A stretch of DNA of 64,000 bases, from NCBI RefSeq assembly GCF_000756655.1, contig NZ_ARXU01000015.1, forward strand, positions 25,728 to 89,727, given 5' to 3'. Source of the stretch: Alcanivorax jadensis T9 (GTDB taxonomy: Bacteria > Pseudomonadota > Gammaproteobacteria > Pseudomonadales > Alcanivoracaceae). This document shows positions 54,649-64,000 of this stretch, in pieces. The position numbers and the translations under genes are program-made. Each line of letters begins with the position of its first letter. The first letter of the stretch is position 1. The notes beneath the pieces are model-generated. The model searched no databases and had not been told where the DNA came from. It worked only from the letters and a program-made list of their open reading frames with translations.

Positions 54649-57234
54649 ATGCGAATGGATAAACTCACTGCCCGCCTGCAGCAAGCGCTGTCAGACGCGC
54701 AATCCCTGGCCGTGGGGCAGGGCAATAGCACGATTGAACCGGTCCACCTGATGCTGGCGCTGATGCAGCAGCAGGGTGGGGCGGCCCGCCCTTTGCTGGA
54801 AAAAACCGGCGCTAACAGTGGTGATGTGATCACCGCCTTGAATATGGCCGTGGATAAGCTGCCCACGGTGAGTGATTTCAATGGTGATGTGCAGATGGGG
54901 CAAGCCACAGGTCGCCTTCTTAACATGGCCGACCGCGAGGCCCAGCAGCGTGGTGACCAGTATCTGTCCACGGAAGTGGTATTGCTTGCAGCCTGTGACG
55001 ATAACGGCGAGCTGGGCAAGCTGATGAAGCACGCCGGAGTCACCAAAAAGGTGCTGGCGGCGAAGATCGCCGAGGTGCGAGGTGGAGAGGCTGTGGACGA
55101 CCCCAATGCGGAAGACAAGCGCGAGGCGCTGGACAAGTACACGGTGAATCTCACCGAACGGGCCGAGTCAGGCAAGCTGGACCCGGTGATCGGCCGTGAC
55201 GACGAAATCCGCCGTACTATCCAGGTGTTGCAGCGCCGTACCAAGAACAATCCGGTACTTATTGGCGAGCCCGGGGTGGGCAAGACCGCCATCGTGGAAG
55301 GCCTGGCCCAGCGGATCGTCAACGGCGAAGTGCCGGAAGGTCTGAAGGACAAGCAGGTGTTGTCCCTGGACATGGCGGCACTGATTGCTGGCGCCAAATA
55401 CCGGGGCGAATTCGAGGAGCGGCTCAAGGCTGTCCTCAACGAACTGTCCAAGCAGGAAGGTCGCATCATCCTGTTTATTGATGAGCTGCATACCATGGTC
55501 GGTGCCGGCAAGGGTGAAGGCTCCATGGATGCCGGCAATATGCTCAAGCCGGCACTGGCTCGCGGCGAGCTGCACTGCGTGGGTGCGACGACGCTGGATG
55601 AATACCGCAAGTACATCGAAAAGGACGCGGCCCTGGAACGCCGTTTCCAGAAGGTGCAGGTGGATGAGCCCACGGTGGAAGACACCATCGCCATCCTGCG
55701 TGGCCTCAAAGAACGCTATGAGGTCCACCACGGTGTAGACATCAGTGATGGCGCCATCATCGCGGCGGCAAGGCTCAGCCATCGCTACATTACCGATCGG
55801 CAATTGCCGGATAAGGCTATTGACCTGATTGATGAGGCAGGCAGTCGCATCCGCATGGAAATTGATTCCATGCCGGAGGAAATGGATCGACTGGACCGCC
55901 GCCTTATCCAGCTCAAGATGGAGCGCGAGGCACTGCGCAAGGAAGAGGATGAGGCCAGCAGGAAACGTCTGGAAAAGCTGGAAGACGATATCGACGAACT
56001 GGAAAAGCAATATGCGGATCTGGAGGAAATCTGGCAGGCCGAGAAAGCCGCGCTGCAGGGTGCTCAGGAGTACAAGGCAGAACTGGAGCAGGCCCGCGTC
56101 GAGCTGGAGCAGGCCCGCCGTGCCGGGGATCTGAGTCGCATGTCAGAGCTGCAGTATGGGGTGATTCCTGAACTGGAGAAAAAGGTTCAGGCTGCCCAGG
56201 ATCAGGAAGAGCAGCACTCCCAGACCGAAAATCAGTTGCTGCGCAACAAGGTGACCGACGAGGAAATCGCCGAGGTGGTATCCAAGTGGACCGGAATTCC
56301 TGTTGCCAAGATGCTGGAAGGCGAGAAGGACAAGCTGCTGCGCATGGAAGAGGCCCTGCACCAGCGGGTAGTGGGTCAGGCGGAAGCGGTGGAAGCAGTG
56401 GCCAATGCGGTGCGCCGTTCCCGGGCTGGCCTGTCTGATCCCAATCGTCCCAATGGCAGTTTCCTGTTCCTCGGGCCCACCGGGGTGGGCAAGACCGAGC
56501 TCTGCAAGGCGCTGGCGAACTTCCTCTTCGATACCGAAGAGGCGATGGTGCGCATCGACATGTCCGAGTTCATGGAGAAGCACTCCGTGGCGCGGCTGGT
56601 GGGTGCGCCCCCGGGTTATGTGGGTTACGAAGAAGGCGGTTACCTGACCGAGGCCGTGCGCCGCAAGCCTTACTCTGTGGTGCTGCTGGATGAAGTGGAA
56701 AAGGCGCATCCGGATGTGTTCAACATCCTGTTGCAGGTGCTGGACGATGGCCGTCTCACGGATGGTCAGGGACGCACCGTGGACTTCCGCAACACTGTGG
56801 TGGTGATGACCTCGAATCTGGGCTCCGACCTGATCCAGAAACTGGCCGGAGACAACGATTATGAGGCCATGAAGGCGGCGGTCATGGAAGTGGTGGGTAA
56901 CCACTTTCGCCCGGAATTCATCAACCGGGTGGACGAAACGGTGGTGTTCCATCCGCTGGCGAAGGATCAGCTCAAGGGTATTGCTGCCATTCAGCTGGAT
57001 TATCTGCGCAAGCGGCTGGCTGAGCGGGAAATTCGCCTCGAGCTAAGTGATGCGGCCCTGGATAAACTGGTGGAAGCCGGCTTCGACCCGGTCTACGGTG
57101 CCCGACCGCTGAAGCGGGCCATTCAGCAGCAGCTGGAAAACCCGCTGGCCCAGTCCCTGCTCCGAGGGGAGTTCGGCCAGGGAGATACCATCTCGATAGA
57201 TGTGGATGGAGATCGTTTCAGTTTTACGCGGTGA
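54649..57234 (+). CDS. clpB: Disaggregating chaperone ClpB
   Basis: 861 residues, normal for the family. Two Clp-N repeats, NBD1 with [16 protein letters not shown] and [16 protein letters not shown], the long coiled-coil M-domain (about 400-530, many E/K/R), then NBD2 with [14 protein letters not shown] and [14 protein letters not shown], and the C-terminal D2-small domain. Both ATPase sites look intact. It rescues aggregated protein with DnaK. A sigma32-type promoter precedes it. The ATG at 54649 has GGAGAG upstream; an earlier in-frame start is less likely. Confidence 0.97.
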   Translation: MRMDKLTARLQQALSDAQSLAVGQGNSTIEPVHLMLALMQQQGGAARPLLEKTGANSGDVITALNMAVDKLPTVSDFNGDVQMGQATGRLLNMADREAQQRGDQYLSTEVVLLAACDDNGELGKLMKHAGVTKKVLAAKIAEVRGGEAVDDPNAEDKREALDKYTVNLTERAESGKLDPVIGRDDEIRRTIQVLQRRTKNNPVLIGEPGVGKTAIVEGLAQRIVNGEVPEGLKDKQVLSLDMAALIAGAKYRGEFEERLKAVLNELSKQEGRIILFIDELHTMVGAGKGEGSMDAGNMLKPALARGELHCVGATTLDEYRKYIEKDAALERRFQKVQVDEPTVEDTIAILRGLKERYEVHHGVDISDGAIIAAARLSHRYITDRQLPDKAIDLIDEAGSRIRMEIDSMPEEMDRLDRRLIQLKMEREALRKEEDEASRKRLEKLEDDIDELEKQYADLEEIWQAEKAALQGAQEYKAELEQARVELEQARRAGDLSRMSELQYGVIPELEKKVQAAQDQEEQHSQTENQLLRNKVTDEEIAEVVSKWTGIPVAKMLEGEKDKLLRMEEALHQRVVGQAEAVEAVANAVRRSRAGLSDPNRPNGSFLFLGPTGVGKTELCKALANFLFDTEEAMVRIDMSEFMEKHSVARLVGAPPGYVGYEEGGYLTEAVRRKPYSVVLLDEVEKAHPDVFNILLQVLDDGRLTDGQGRTVDFRNTVVVMTSNLGSDLIQKLAGDNDYEAMKAAVMEVVGNHFRPEFINRVDETVVFHPLAKDQLKGIAAIQLDYLRKRLAEREIRLELSDAALDKLVEAGFDPVYGARPLKRAIQQQLENPLAQSLLRGEFGQGDTISIDVDGDRFSFTR

Positions 57235-57241
57235 GGTGAGA

Positions 57242-57275
57242 ATACAGGGTGCCCTGTCAATCAGGGCCCCCTGTA
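57242..57275. terminator. Hairpin between clpB and the DUF4124 gene
   Basis: ATACAGGG pairs with CCCTGTAT, with GCCCTG/CAGGGC nested inside. The genes converge here; no T-run, so efficiency is uncertain. Confidence 0.6.
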
Positions 57276-57278
57276 TCC

Positions 57279-57740
57279 TTAATTCCGGGTGCAGTTTTCC
57301 AATGCCTTCTGGCTATTCTTGATCATCTTTTCTCTTTCTTCCTGGTCCAGGACTTCCATTTCTCCGGTTTCCGGATTCTTCCTACGAACAATGGGTTTGT
57401 TTTTCAGAGTTTCGAGATTCTTGCGGTGTTGCTCGCAGCGCTCCTGAGCGAGTTCATCCGGTTCTGATTTCAGGCGAGTTTCCTCTTCCGCTGCCTTTGC
57501 GGCTTCCTCTTTGGCGTTTTCGCGAGCGTTTCGTCTCGCATCCAGGGCTTCCAGCTCACGATCCTGATCCGAGCTGGCATTGGCGCGGGTGTTCACTTCT
57601 GAGGAGGTCGTGCCCTGCGGCGGGTTGGCACCGTAGTGAGTTACCCCCTGATCATCGACCCACTTATAAAACTTGGCTGCCGAGCTGGCGCTGGCGAGGA
57701 TAAGCAGAAGGCTGCCAAGCAACAGGCTGAATTTGTTCAT
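57279..57740 (-). CDS. DUF4124 periplasmic protein
   Basis: 153 residues: signal peptide (cleavage near ASA), then the DUF4124 pattern KFYKWVDDQGVTHYGANPP, then a charged helical region with two cysteines (ERCEQH, ENC) near the C-terminus. Exported or envelope-associated; function unknown. It stands alone between clpB and the ilv operon. Confidence 0.85.
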   Translation of the reverse strand: MNKFSLLLGSLLLILASASSAAKFYKWVDDQGVTHYGANPPQGTTSSEVNTRANASSDQDRELEALDARRNARENAKEEAAKAAEEETRLKSEPDELAQERCEQHRKNLETLKNKPIVRRKNPETGEMEVLDQEEREKMIKNSQKALENCTRN

Positions 57741-58198
57741 AATGTCGGTCTTCTTATTTGGGTTGTTTTCAACTCTCGTACTTTAGCATGACGGGTGAAG
57801 GGGATTTTCTGCAACCCAAACCCGACGGAGGGCTTTGATTCATCGCACATTTCTGACAAAATTAAACCTTTCCGGAGATCGGGACCCGCATTCGCTTACC
57901 GGCGTGTGTGAGGCCGGGACCCGGGGCACCGTTACCGCGATGTCCTGCCAGCAGTATCACTGCACTCTCGTCCCGCTGTGGGAGCCTCCGGAGGTTTCTC
58001 ATTCCTATAAAGCGGGAGTAATCCCTCTTCAGGTCTGCATTGCCTCCGCGTTGCCCTCCCGGCCTGTGTTCGTGTCGGCCACCTCCGACAGGACCCCAGA
58101 GCACCCACATATGGTGCTTTATCCACAGGCAGCAAGTTGTAAACCCCGTCCCGCTGCATGGCAGTGGGTTGTATGCATTCTGATTTGAGGTAGCAACC
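57741..58198. other. Long ilvI upstream region
   Basis: A 458-bp gap between divergent genes. It contains several small hairpins (e.g. CCTCCGGAGG near 57986-57995) and an open frame of 117 codons on + that shows no protein-like features and no run of Ile/Val/Leu codons. An attenuator could be hidden here, but I see no clear leader peptide or terminator/antiterminator pair. Confidence 0.4.
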
Positions 58199-59920
58199 GT
58201 GGAAATGTTATCCGGCGCGGAGATGGTGGTCCGTGCGCTGCAAGACGAGGGAGTGGAGTACATCTTCGGGTATCCCGGAGGGTCCGTACTGCACATTTAT
58301 GATGCATTGTTCCAGCAGGACTCTGTCAGCCACATTCTGGTCCGTCACGAGCAGGCAGCCACTCATGCGGCCGATGGCTATGCCCGTGCTACCGGCAAAC
58401 CGGGTGTGGTCATGGTGACCTCCGGCCCCGGTGCCACCAACGCTATTACCGGTCTTGCCACCGCCTTCATGGACTCCATTCCCATGATCGTGTTGTCTGG
58501 CCAGGTTCGCTCCGACTGGATTGGCGATGATGCCTTCCAGGAAACCGACATGATCGGTGTGTCCCGCCCGGTGGTGAAGCACAGCTTCATGGTCCGCGAT
58601 GCCAAGGACATTCCCGAGATCATGAAGAAGGCGTTCTACATTGCCACCACCGGCCGTCCCGGCCCGGTCCTGATCGATATTCCCAAGGATCAGACCGCGC
58701 CGAACGTGAAGAACCCCTACGAATACCCGAAAAAGGTCAAGATGCGCTCCTACGCGCCGGTCAGCCGTGGTCATTCCGGCCAGATCCGCAAGGCGGTGGA
58801 AGAGCTGATGAAAGCCAAGCGTCCGGTGATCTATGCCGGCGGTGGTGTGATCCAGGGTGAGGGTAGCGAGCTACTCACCAAGCTGGCCCATCGGCTGAAT
58901 TTTCCGGTGACCAATACTCTGATGGGATTGGGCTGTTTCCCGGGCACTGATCCGCAGAATGTGGGCATGCTGGGCATGCATGGCACCTATGAAGCCAACA
59001 TGACCATGCATAGTTCCGACGTGATTCTTGCCGTGGGTGCCCGTCTGGATGACCGGGTCACCAACAACGTGAAGAAATTCTGCCCGGGCGCCAAGATCAT
59101 CCATATCGATATCGACCCGGCGACGATTTCCAAGAACATCATGGCGCATATCCCCATTGTGGGGCCGGTGCATCAGGTGCTGGAAGAAATGCTGACGATG
59201 CTCGACGAACACGGTGGCGAGCCGGATCGCAAGGCTCTCGAGCGCTGGTGGGAAGAGATTGAAGGCTGGCGCAAGGTGCATGGCATGCGCTATGAGACCA
59301 ATGAAAACGGTCCCATGAAGCCACAGCAGGTGGTGCAGGCGTTGTACAAGGCCACCAAGGGTGATGCCTATGTGACCTCGGACGTGGGTCAGCACCAGAT
59401 GTTTGCTGCCCAGTACTACCAGTACGACAAGCCTCGTCGCTGGATCAACTCCGGGGGGCTGGGGACCATGGGCTTCGGTCTGCCTGCCGCCATGGGCGTG
59501 CAGTTTGCATTCCCTGACGCCACCGTGGCCTGTGTGACCGGGGAGGGCTCCATCCAGATGAATATTCAGGAGCTGTCCACCTGCCTGCAGTATGGTCTGC
59601 CGGTGAAGATCATCAATATCAATAACCAGGCCCTGGGCATGGTGCGTCAGTGGCAGGACATGCAATACGGTGGCCGTCATAGCCAGTCCTATATGGAGTC
59701 TTTGCCTGACTTTGTGGCCCTGGCCGAGGCCTATGGCCACGTGGGCATGAAAATCACCAAGTTCGAAGATCTGGAAGGCGCAATGGATGAAGCCTTTGCC
59801 CTTAAGGATCGTCTGGTGTTTATGGATATCTATGTCGACTCCACCGAGCACGTTTACCCGATGCAGATTGCAGACGGATCCATGCGTGATATGTGGCTGA
59901 GCAAGACGGAGCGGACCTGA
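58199..59920 (+). CDS. ilvI: Acetolactate synthase large subunit
   Basis: 573 residues of the ThDP-dependent enzyme that makes acetolactate or acetohydroxybutyrate. Catalytic Glu lies in [21 protein letters not shown]/ThDP features in [12 protein letters not shown], and the ThDP motif in [13 protein letters not shown]...[17 protein letters not shown] start with GAGGT seven bases before; the next ATG is two codons on. Coupled to ilvH. Confidence 0.96.
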   Translation: MEMLSGAEMVVRALQDEGVEYIFGYPGGSVLHIYDALFQQDSVSHILVRHEQAATHAADGYARATGKPGVVMVTSGPGATNAITGLATAFMDSIPMIVLSGQVRSDWIGDDAFQETDMIGVSRPVVKHSFMVRDAKDIPEIMKKAFYIATTGRPGPVLIDIPKDQTAPNVKNPYEYPKKVKMRSYAPVSRGHSGQIRKAVEELMKAKRPVIYAGGGVIQGEGSELLTKLAHRLNFPVTNTLMGLGCFPGTDPQNVGMLGMHGTYEANMTMHSSDVILAVGARLDDRVTNNVKKFCPGAKIIHIDIDPATISKNIMAHIPIVGPVHQVLEEMLTMLDEHGGEPDRKALERWWEEIEGWRKVHGMRYETNENGPMKPQQVVQALYKATKGDAYVTSDVGQHQMFAAQYYQYDKPRRWINSGGLGTMGFGLPAAMGVQFAFPDATVACVTGEGSIQMNIQELSTCLQYGLPVKIININNQALGMVRQWQDMQYGGRHSQSYMESLPDFVALAEAYGHVGMKITKFEDLEGAMDEAFALKDRLVFMDIYVDSTEHVYPMQIADGSMRDMWLSKTERT

Positions 59921-60411
59921 TGCGTCGAATTATCTCTATTCTGATGGAAAACGAGCCGGGCGCACTGAGCCGGGTGATTGGTCTGTTCTCCCAGCGTGGC
60001 TACAACATCGAAAGCCTGTCGGTGGCGCCCACCGAAGACAGCACCCTGTCACGGCTGACCCTGACCACCTTCGGTAATGATCTGAAGATCGAGCAGATCA
60101 CCAAGCACCTCAACAAGCTGATCGAAGTGGTCAAGCTGGTTGATCTCACCGAGGGTGCTCACATTGAGCGCGAGCTGATGCTGATCAAGGTGAAAGCCAC
60201 CGGCGCCCAGCGCGCTGAGGTGAAGCGCAGTGTGGATATCTTCCGTGGGCAGATCGTGGATGTGACCAGCACTGTTTACACCGTTCAGCTTACCGGTGCT
60301 TCCGACAAACTGGACGCCTTTATCGGTGCCATCGGGGAAACCCAGGTGCTGGAAGTCGTGCGTTCTGGGGTGTCCGGGATCTCCCGGGGCGAGAAGGTGC
60401 TGAGCCTGTAA
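59920..60411 (+). CDS. ilvH: Acetolactate synthase small (regulatory) subunit
   Basis: 163 residues. N-terminal ACT domain (RRIISILMENEPGALSRVIGLFSQRGYNIESL) binds valine for feedback inhibition; C-terminal domain typical of IlvH. Starts on the last base of the ilvI stop (TGATG). A terminator follows, so ilvC is transcribed separately. Confidence 0.96.
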   Translation: MRRIISILMENEPGALSRVIGLFSQRGYNIESLSVAPTEDSTLSRLTLTTFGNDLKIEQITKHLNKLIEVVKLVDLTEGAHIERELMLIKVKATGAQRAEVKRSVDIFRGQIVDVTSTVYTVQLTGASDKLDAFIGAIGETQVLEVVRSGVSGISRGEKVLSL

Positions 60412-60444
60412 AAACGCTCGACGCCTGCTGCTGGGTGCGAGACG

Positions 60445-60474
60445 AAAAAGCCGCTCTTCGGAGCGGCTTTTTTT
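60445..60474 (+). terminator. Terminator of ilvIH
   Basis: AAAAAGCCGCTC-TTCG-GAGCGGCTTTTTTT, a tetraloop hairpin with a strong T-run. Confidence 0.95.
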
Positions 60475-60544
60475 GTGCCTTTTGTTTTGTCTGTAGAAGC
60501 GTCGCTGGCGCCGCGATAAGCGACTTCAGAGCAAAGACATTTTC

Positions 60545-60614
60545 ACCACAGAGGGCACCGACAACACAGAGAAACCCCTTCCTTTTCCTCAGTGATCTCT
60601 GTGCCCTCTGTGGT
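60545..60614. repeat. Fold-back repeat, second copy of the CACAGAGGGCAC family
   Basis: 14-bp perfect arms (60545-60558 and 60601-60614) share ACCACAGAGGGCAC with the ends of the repeat at 15393-15532. The interior is shorter and different. It sits between the convergent ilvIH and ilvY. Confidence 0.75.
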
Positions 60615-60666
60615 AAATCGCTCTTGTTTGAGCTTTTGGCTATCGCTCCGCCTGTGCCGCCATCCC

Positions 60667-61551
60667 TTATTCCGGCAGTTGCGACCAGAATGCCTGAATC
60701 AGCGGCTCCTCCCGCCGTCGCTCCTGGGTAAACAGTCCCACCTCGTAGGGCGCCAGCGCAGGCTGTACATCCAGGGGGCGGGTGCGGCCGGCCAGGGGGC
60801 TGTTGTCCAGCACGATCTTCGGCACGATACCCACCCCGAACCCCAGGCTGACCATGCTGACGATGGCCTCATTGCCTCCCACCTGGGCGTAGATGTGCGG
60901 CTTCACTCCCAGTTGTCGAAACCAGCGGTCCACCCGTTCCCGGGCCAGGCCTTCTTCGGAAAGGATCATCGGTACATCCTCCCAGGCCGCTTTGCTGGCG
61001 GTGCCATTGAGTCGCTCCGCCAGCTGGGCTTGTCCGGCCTGGGCAATGAACAGTAGCGGGGAGCGGGCGATGGGTCGGAAGGCGATACCGGCGGGCAGGT
61101 GATCCGGCCGGGCACCGATGGCGATATCTTCCTCGCCGTGCTGGATGCGCTGTACTGCCTGTGCCGGGTCACCGGTGTGCAGTTTGAGTTCGATGCGCGG
61201 GTACTGGTGGCGAAAACTGCTGAGGATGTCGTAGAGGAAGCTGTAACTGGCGGTCACCGAGCAGTACAGGCTCAGCTCCCCCTGCAGCACGCGCCGGTCT
61301 TCCTGCAGGGCATGGCGCAGATTGTCCCAGCGCGTCAGCGTGTCGCGGGCGTATTCCTGAAAACGCTGGCCTTCCCGGGTCAGGGTGACGCTGCGATTAT
61401 CCCGGTAGAACAGCGGCACGCCCAGCTCATCCTCCAGTTGCTGGATGGTGCGGCTGAGCGTGGACGGACTCACATGACACATGGTGCTGGTGCGGCCGAA
61501 GTGCAGGGTGTCCGCCAGGGTCAGGAACAGGCGCAGGGGTTTGGTATCCAT
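60667..61551 (-). CDS. ilvY: LysR-type regulator IlvY
   Basis: 294 residues. The N-terminal HTH (LRLFLTLADTLHFGRTSTMCHVSPSTLSRTIQQLEDELG) and the body (CSVTASYSFLYDIL, VGGNEAIVSMVSLGFGVGIVPK) match IlvY, which activates ilvC when acetolactate or acetohydroxybutyrate is bound. It is divergent from ilvC, with a palindrome in between, as in E. coli. Confidence 0.92.
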   Translation of the reverse strand: MDTKPLRLFLTLADTLHFGRTSTMCHVSPSTLSRTIQQLEDELGVPLFYRDNRSVTLTREGQRFQEYARDTLTRWDNLRHALQEDRRVLQGELSLYCSVTASYSFLYDILSSFRHQYPRIELKLHTGDPAQAVQRIQHGEEDIAIGARPDHLPAGIAFRPIARSPLLFIAQAGQAQLAERLNGTASKAAWEDVPMILSEEGLARERVDRWFRQLGVKPHIYAQVGGNEAIVSMVSLGFGVGIVPKIVLDNSPLAGRTRPLDVQPALAPYEVGLFTQERRREEPLIQAFWSQLPE

Positions 61552-61564
61552 GGCTCTCTCTTCG

Positions 61565-61579
61565 TTGCGATAATCGCAA
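61565..61579. promoter_or_regulatory. Candidate IlvY operator
   Basis: TTGCGATAATCGCAA is a perfect palindrome in the ilvY-ilvC gap, 14 bases from the ilvY start; a related half-site (ACGCAATGCG) occurs near 61605-61614. LysR proteins typically bind such paired sites. Confidence 0.6.
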
Positions 61580-61658
61580 TGCTATGTTTCAAATATATCA
61601 TTTTACGCAATGCGGCGGATAGCCTAGAGTGGCTGGCCTGTCCGGGCAGGCTCCCTAG

Positions 61659-62726
<1,068 letters not shown>

Positions 62727-62744
62727 GAGCTTGTTTCGATCATC

Positions 62745-62773
62745 AAAAAACGCGGCTTCGGCCGCGTTTTTTG
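62745..62773 (+). terminator. Terminator of ilvC
   Basis: AAAAAACGCGGC-TTCG-GCCGCGTTTTTT hairpin with T-run. Confidence 0.95.
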
Positions 62774-62822
62774 TTTGCGGTCACTGCGTTAGACTAGTCA
62801 CACCCAATTTGGATGGACCACC

Positions 62823-63602
62823 ATGCAGGATAACGACAAGACAACCACCCCGGAGCAGCCCGACACCTTTGAGGTGGTGGAAGCCGAGCATCGTACCGGC
62901 GCCCGCCACAAGGGGGTTTACCTGCTGCCTAATCTGTTTACCACCGGCGCCCTGTTTGCCGGCTTCTATGCCATCGTGGCGGCCATGAACGGCCTGTTCG
63001 AGCATGCCGCTATCGGCATTATCGTGGCCGGCATCCTGGATGGCCTTGATGGTGGGGTGGCCCGACTCACCAATACCCAGAGCAAGTTTGGCGCAGAGTA
63101 TGACTCCCTGTCCGACTGCGTGGCCTTCGGGGTGGCGCCGGGACTGGTGGCCTATTCCTGGGGGCTGTCCGAGCTGGGCAAGTTCGGCTGGATGGCTGCC
63201 TTTATCTATGTCGCCTGTGCTGCCTTGCGCCTGGCGCGCTTCAACGTGCAGGCGGAGAGCACTGACAAACGCTTCTTCATCGGCCTGCCAAGCCCCACAG
63301 GGGCCGGTCTGGTGGCGACCCTGGTGTGGCTGGGGGCCAGCCGTGGCATGGACGGTAACGACATCTCCTGGCTGGTAGCGCTGGTGGTCGCTGGTGCGGG
63401 CCTGCTGATGGTGTCCTCGGTGAAGTATCATTCCTTCAAGGAGCTTCATATCGGCCGGGTCCCATTCAAGGTATTGCTGGGGGTTATCGTGGCGTTTGCC
63501 ATCGTGTTCCTTGATCCTCCCCTAGTGTTGCTCACTGTAGCTATCGTGTATGTGACGGTGGGGCTATTGATGAGTCTCTGGCGATTGCGTAAAGGGAGCT
63601 GA
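62823..63602 (+). CDS. pssA: CDP-diacylglycerol-serine O-phosphatidyltransferase
   Basis: 259 residues with about seven membrane helices. The CDP-alcohol phosphotransferase signature DGLDGGVARLTNTQSKFGAEYDSLSD has all required Asp, Gly and Arg. It makes phosphatidylserine, precursor of phosphatidylethanolamine. This is the membrane type (PssA type II), not the E. coli phospholipase-D type. Confidence 0.93.
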   Translation: MQDNDKTTTPEQPDTFEVVEAEHRTGARHKGVYLLPNLFTTGALFAGFYAIVAAMNGLFEHAAIGIIVAGILDGLDGGVARLTNTQSKFGAEYDSLSDCVAFGVAPGLVAYSWGLSELGKFGWMAAFIYVACAALRLARFNVQAESTDKRFFIGLPSPTGAGLVATLVWLGASRGMDGNDISWLVALVVAGAGLLMVSSVKYHSFKELHIGRVPFKVLLGVIVAFAIVFLDPPLVLLTVAIVYVTVGLLMSLWRLRKGS

Positions 63603-63623
63603 TCTCCGCAAATCGTTGACGAA

Positions 63624-63648
63624 GGGCGCCATGACGGCGCCCTTTTTC
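63624..63648 (+). terminator. Terminator of pssA
   Basis: GGGCGCC-ATGAC-GGCGCCC followed by TTTTT. Confidence 0.92.
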
Positions 63649-63792
63649 GTTTCTGTGCTGGGGTGAATACCTGGGAAATGTCTTTTTTTGCGTATTATTG
63701 CCTTGGGGCTAAGAGAAAAAGGCTGAAATAGGCCGATTCCTTTCCTGTGGTCGGACTGAGGATGTATCGCTAAGCAAATGAATCTGCTCAAG

Positions 63793-63827
63793 AAACCACC
63801 GTATACGGGCCTTTTCGGTGGTTTTTT
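63793..63827 (+). terminator. Second hairpin terminator before the rRNA promoter
   Basis: AAACCACCG and CGGTGGTTTTTT form a terminator-like stem; ACGGGC (63805-63810) and GCCCGT (63828-63833) offer a competing fold. No gene ends here, so it may insulate the rRNA promoter or end a short RNA. Confidence 0.6.
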
Positions 63828-63879
63828 GCCCGTGATGCCTAAAAGGTGACCGTTTGATAAAAAAGTGATGAAAAAAGTG

Positions 63880-63907
63880 TTGACGGTCCCCGGGAAATCT
63901 CTAGAAT
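63880..63907 (+). promoter_or_regulatory. rRNA operon P1-type promoter
   Basis: TTGACG, 16 bases, TAGAAT, followed by the GC-rich discriminator GCGCCTCC and preceded by an A/T-rich UP-like stretch (63854-63877). The discriminator fits stringent control by ppGpp. Confidence 0.85.
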
Positions 63908-63975
63908 GCGCCTCCACAGACACGGCGGACACGGCAACACGCCAAGGACGCAGTGAAGGAAGCCAAGGCTTCCAA

Positions 63976-63988
63976 GCTCTTTAACAAT
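63976..63988 (+). promoter_or_regulatory. boxA antitermination site in the 16S leader
   Basis: GCTCTTTAACAAT matches the leader boxA found shortly before 16S rRNA in gammaproteobacteria. The 16S gene starts beyond the window edge. Confidence 0.8.
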
Positions 63989-64000
63989 CAGGCAAGCAAA

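Noticed and set aside
57835..58188. 117-codon open frame upstream of ilvI as a leader peptide gene
   Set aside because: No ribosome site, no run of branched-chain codons and no protein-like composition; a - strand frame covers the same region.

Overview
The window reads as a chromosomal segment of a marine, hydrocarbon-degrading gammaproteobacterium close to Alcanivorax. The lineage call is inferred from a two-domain fatty acyl-CoA reductase of the wax-ester type, a GMC alcohol oxidase-like enzyme, a phasin-like protein, and a long core block (about 25.9-57.2 kb) whose gene order matches, from general knowledge, the Pseudomonas aeruginosa PA4542-PA4569 region. Protein identities come from motifs and family resemblance read by eye; no database was searched.

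Layout. 0-3 kb: the end of the secretin gene gspD, then a class III adenylate cyclase with a TPR-like lipoprotein gene. 3-25 kb, accessory metabolism and regulation: epoxide hydrolase-like and MazG-like pair; a GMC oxidoreductase operon with two unassigned beta-rich proteins; a probable small RNA; a fatty acyl-CoA reductase divergent from a TetR regulator with clear operator palindromes; nitroreductase; an ABM-domain protein; a MoxR/VWA pair; an orphan 7TMR-DISM hybrid kinase; a small outer-membrane barrel; an ABC1-family kinase-like protein; a phasin-like protein; an HSDL2-like dehydrogenase divergent from an AraC regulator; a HIT protein; a zinc-ribbon protein; a YajG-like lipoprotein; and a SelW-like gene split by a small element. 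25-38.9 kb: core operons ispB / rplU-rpmA-obgE-proB / rpsT / murJ / ribF-ileS-lspA-fkpB-ispH. 38.9-46.7 kb: a visibly AT-richer type IV pilus minor-pilin operon (fimU-pilVWX-pilY1-pilE), a FimT-like pilin on the opposite strand and thiO. 46.6-49.8 kb: pilSR. 49.9-57.7 kb: nadE, bamD, rluD-pgeF, clpB. 58.2-63.6 kb: ilvIH, ilvY/ilvC, pssA. The window ends in the promoter and leader of an rRNA operon; the 16S gene lies beyond the edge.

Links between genes. The adenylate cyclase could feed a CRP/Vfr-type regulator; a perfect CRP consensus site lies in front of the minor-pilin operon, and PilSR is encoded nearby. IlvIH and IlvC are consecutive enzymes of branched-chain amino-acid synthesis, and IlvY is divergent from ilvC with a palindrome between them.

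The most unusual signal is a set of roughly 265-bp Y-shaped elements: a long closing stem made of terminal inverted repeats plus two internal hairpins. Two copies (24929-25193 and 26943-27211) are homologous, lie in opposite orientation, show pair-preserving substitutions in the internal stems, and have entirely different outer arms that stay complementary within each copy. A third element of the same size and architecture but different sequence lies at 27983-28250. The first copy interrupts the predicted CxxC motif of the SelW-like gene, and its exact removal would restore the reading frame.
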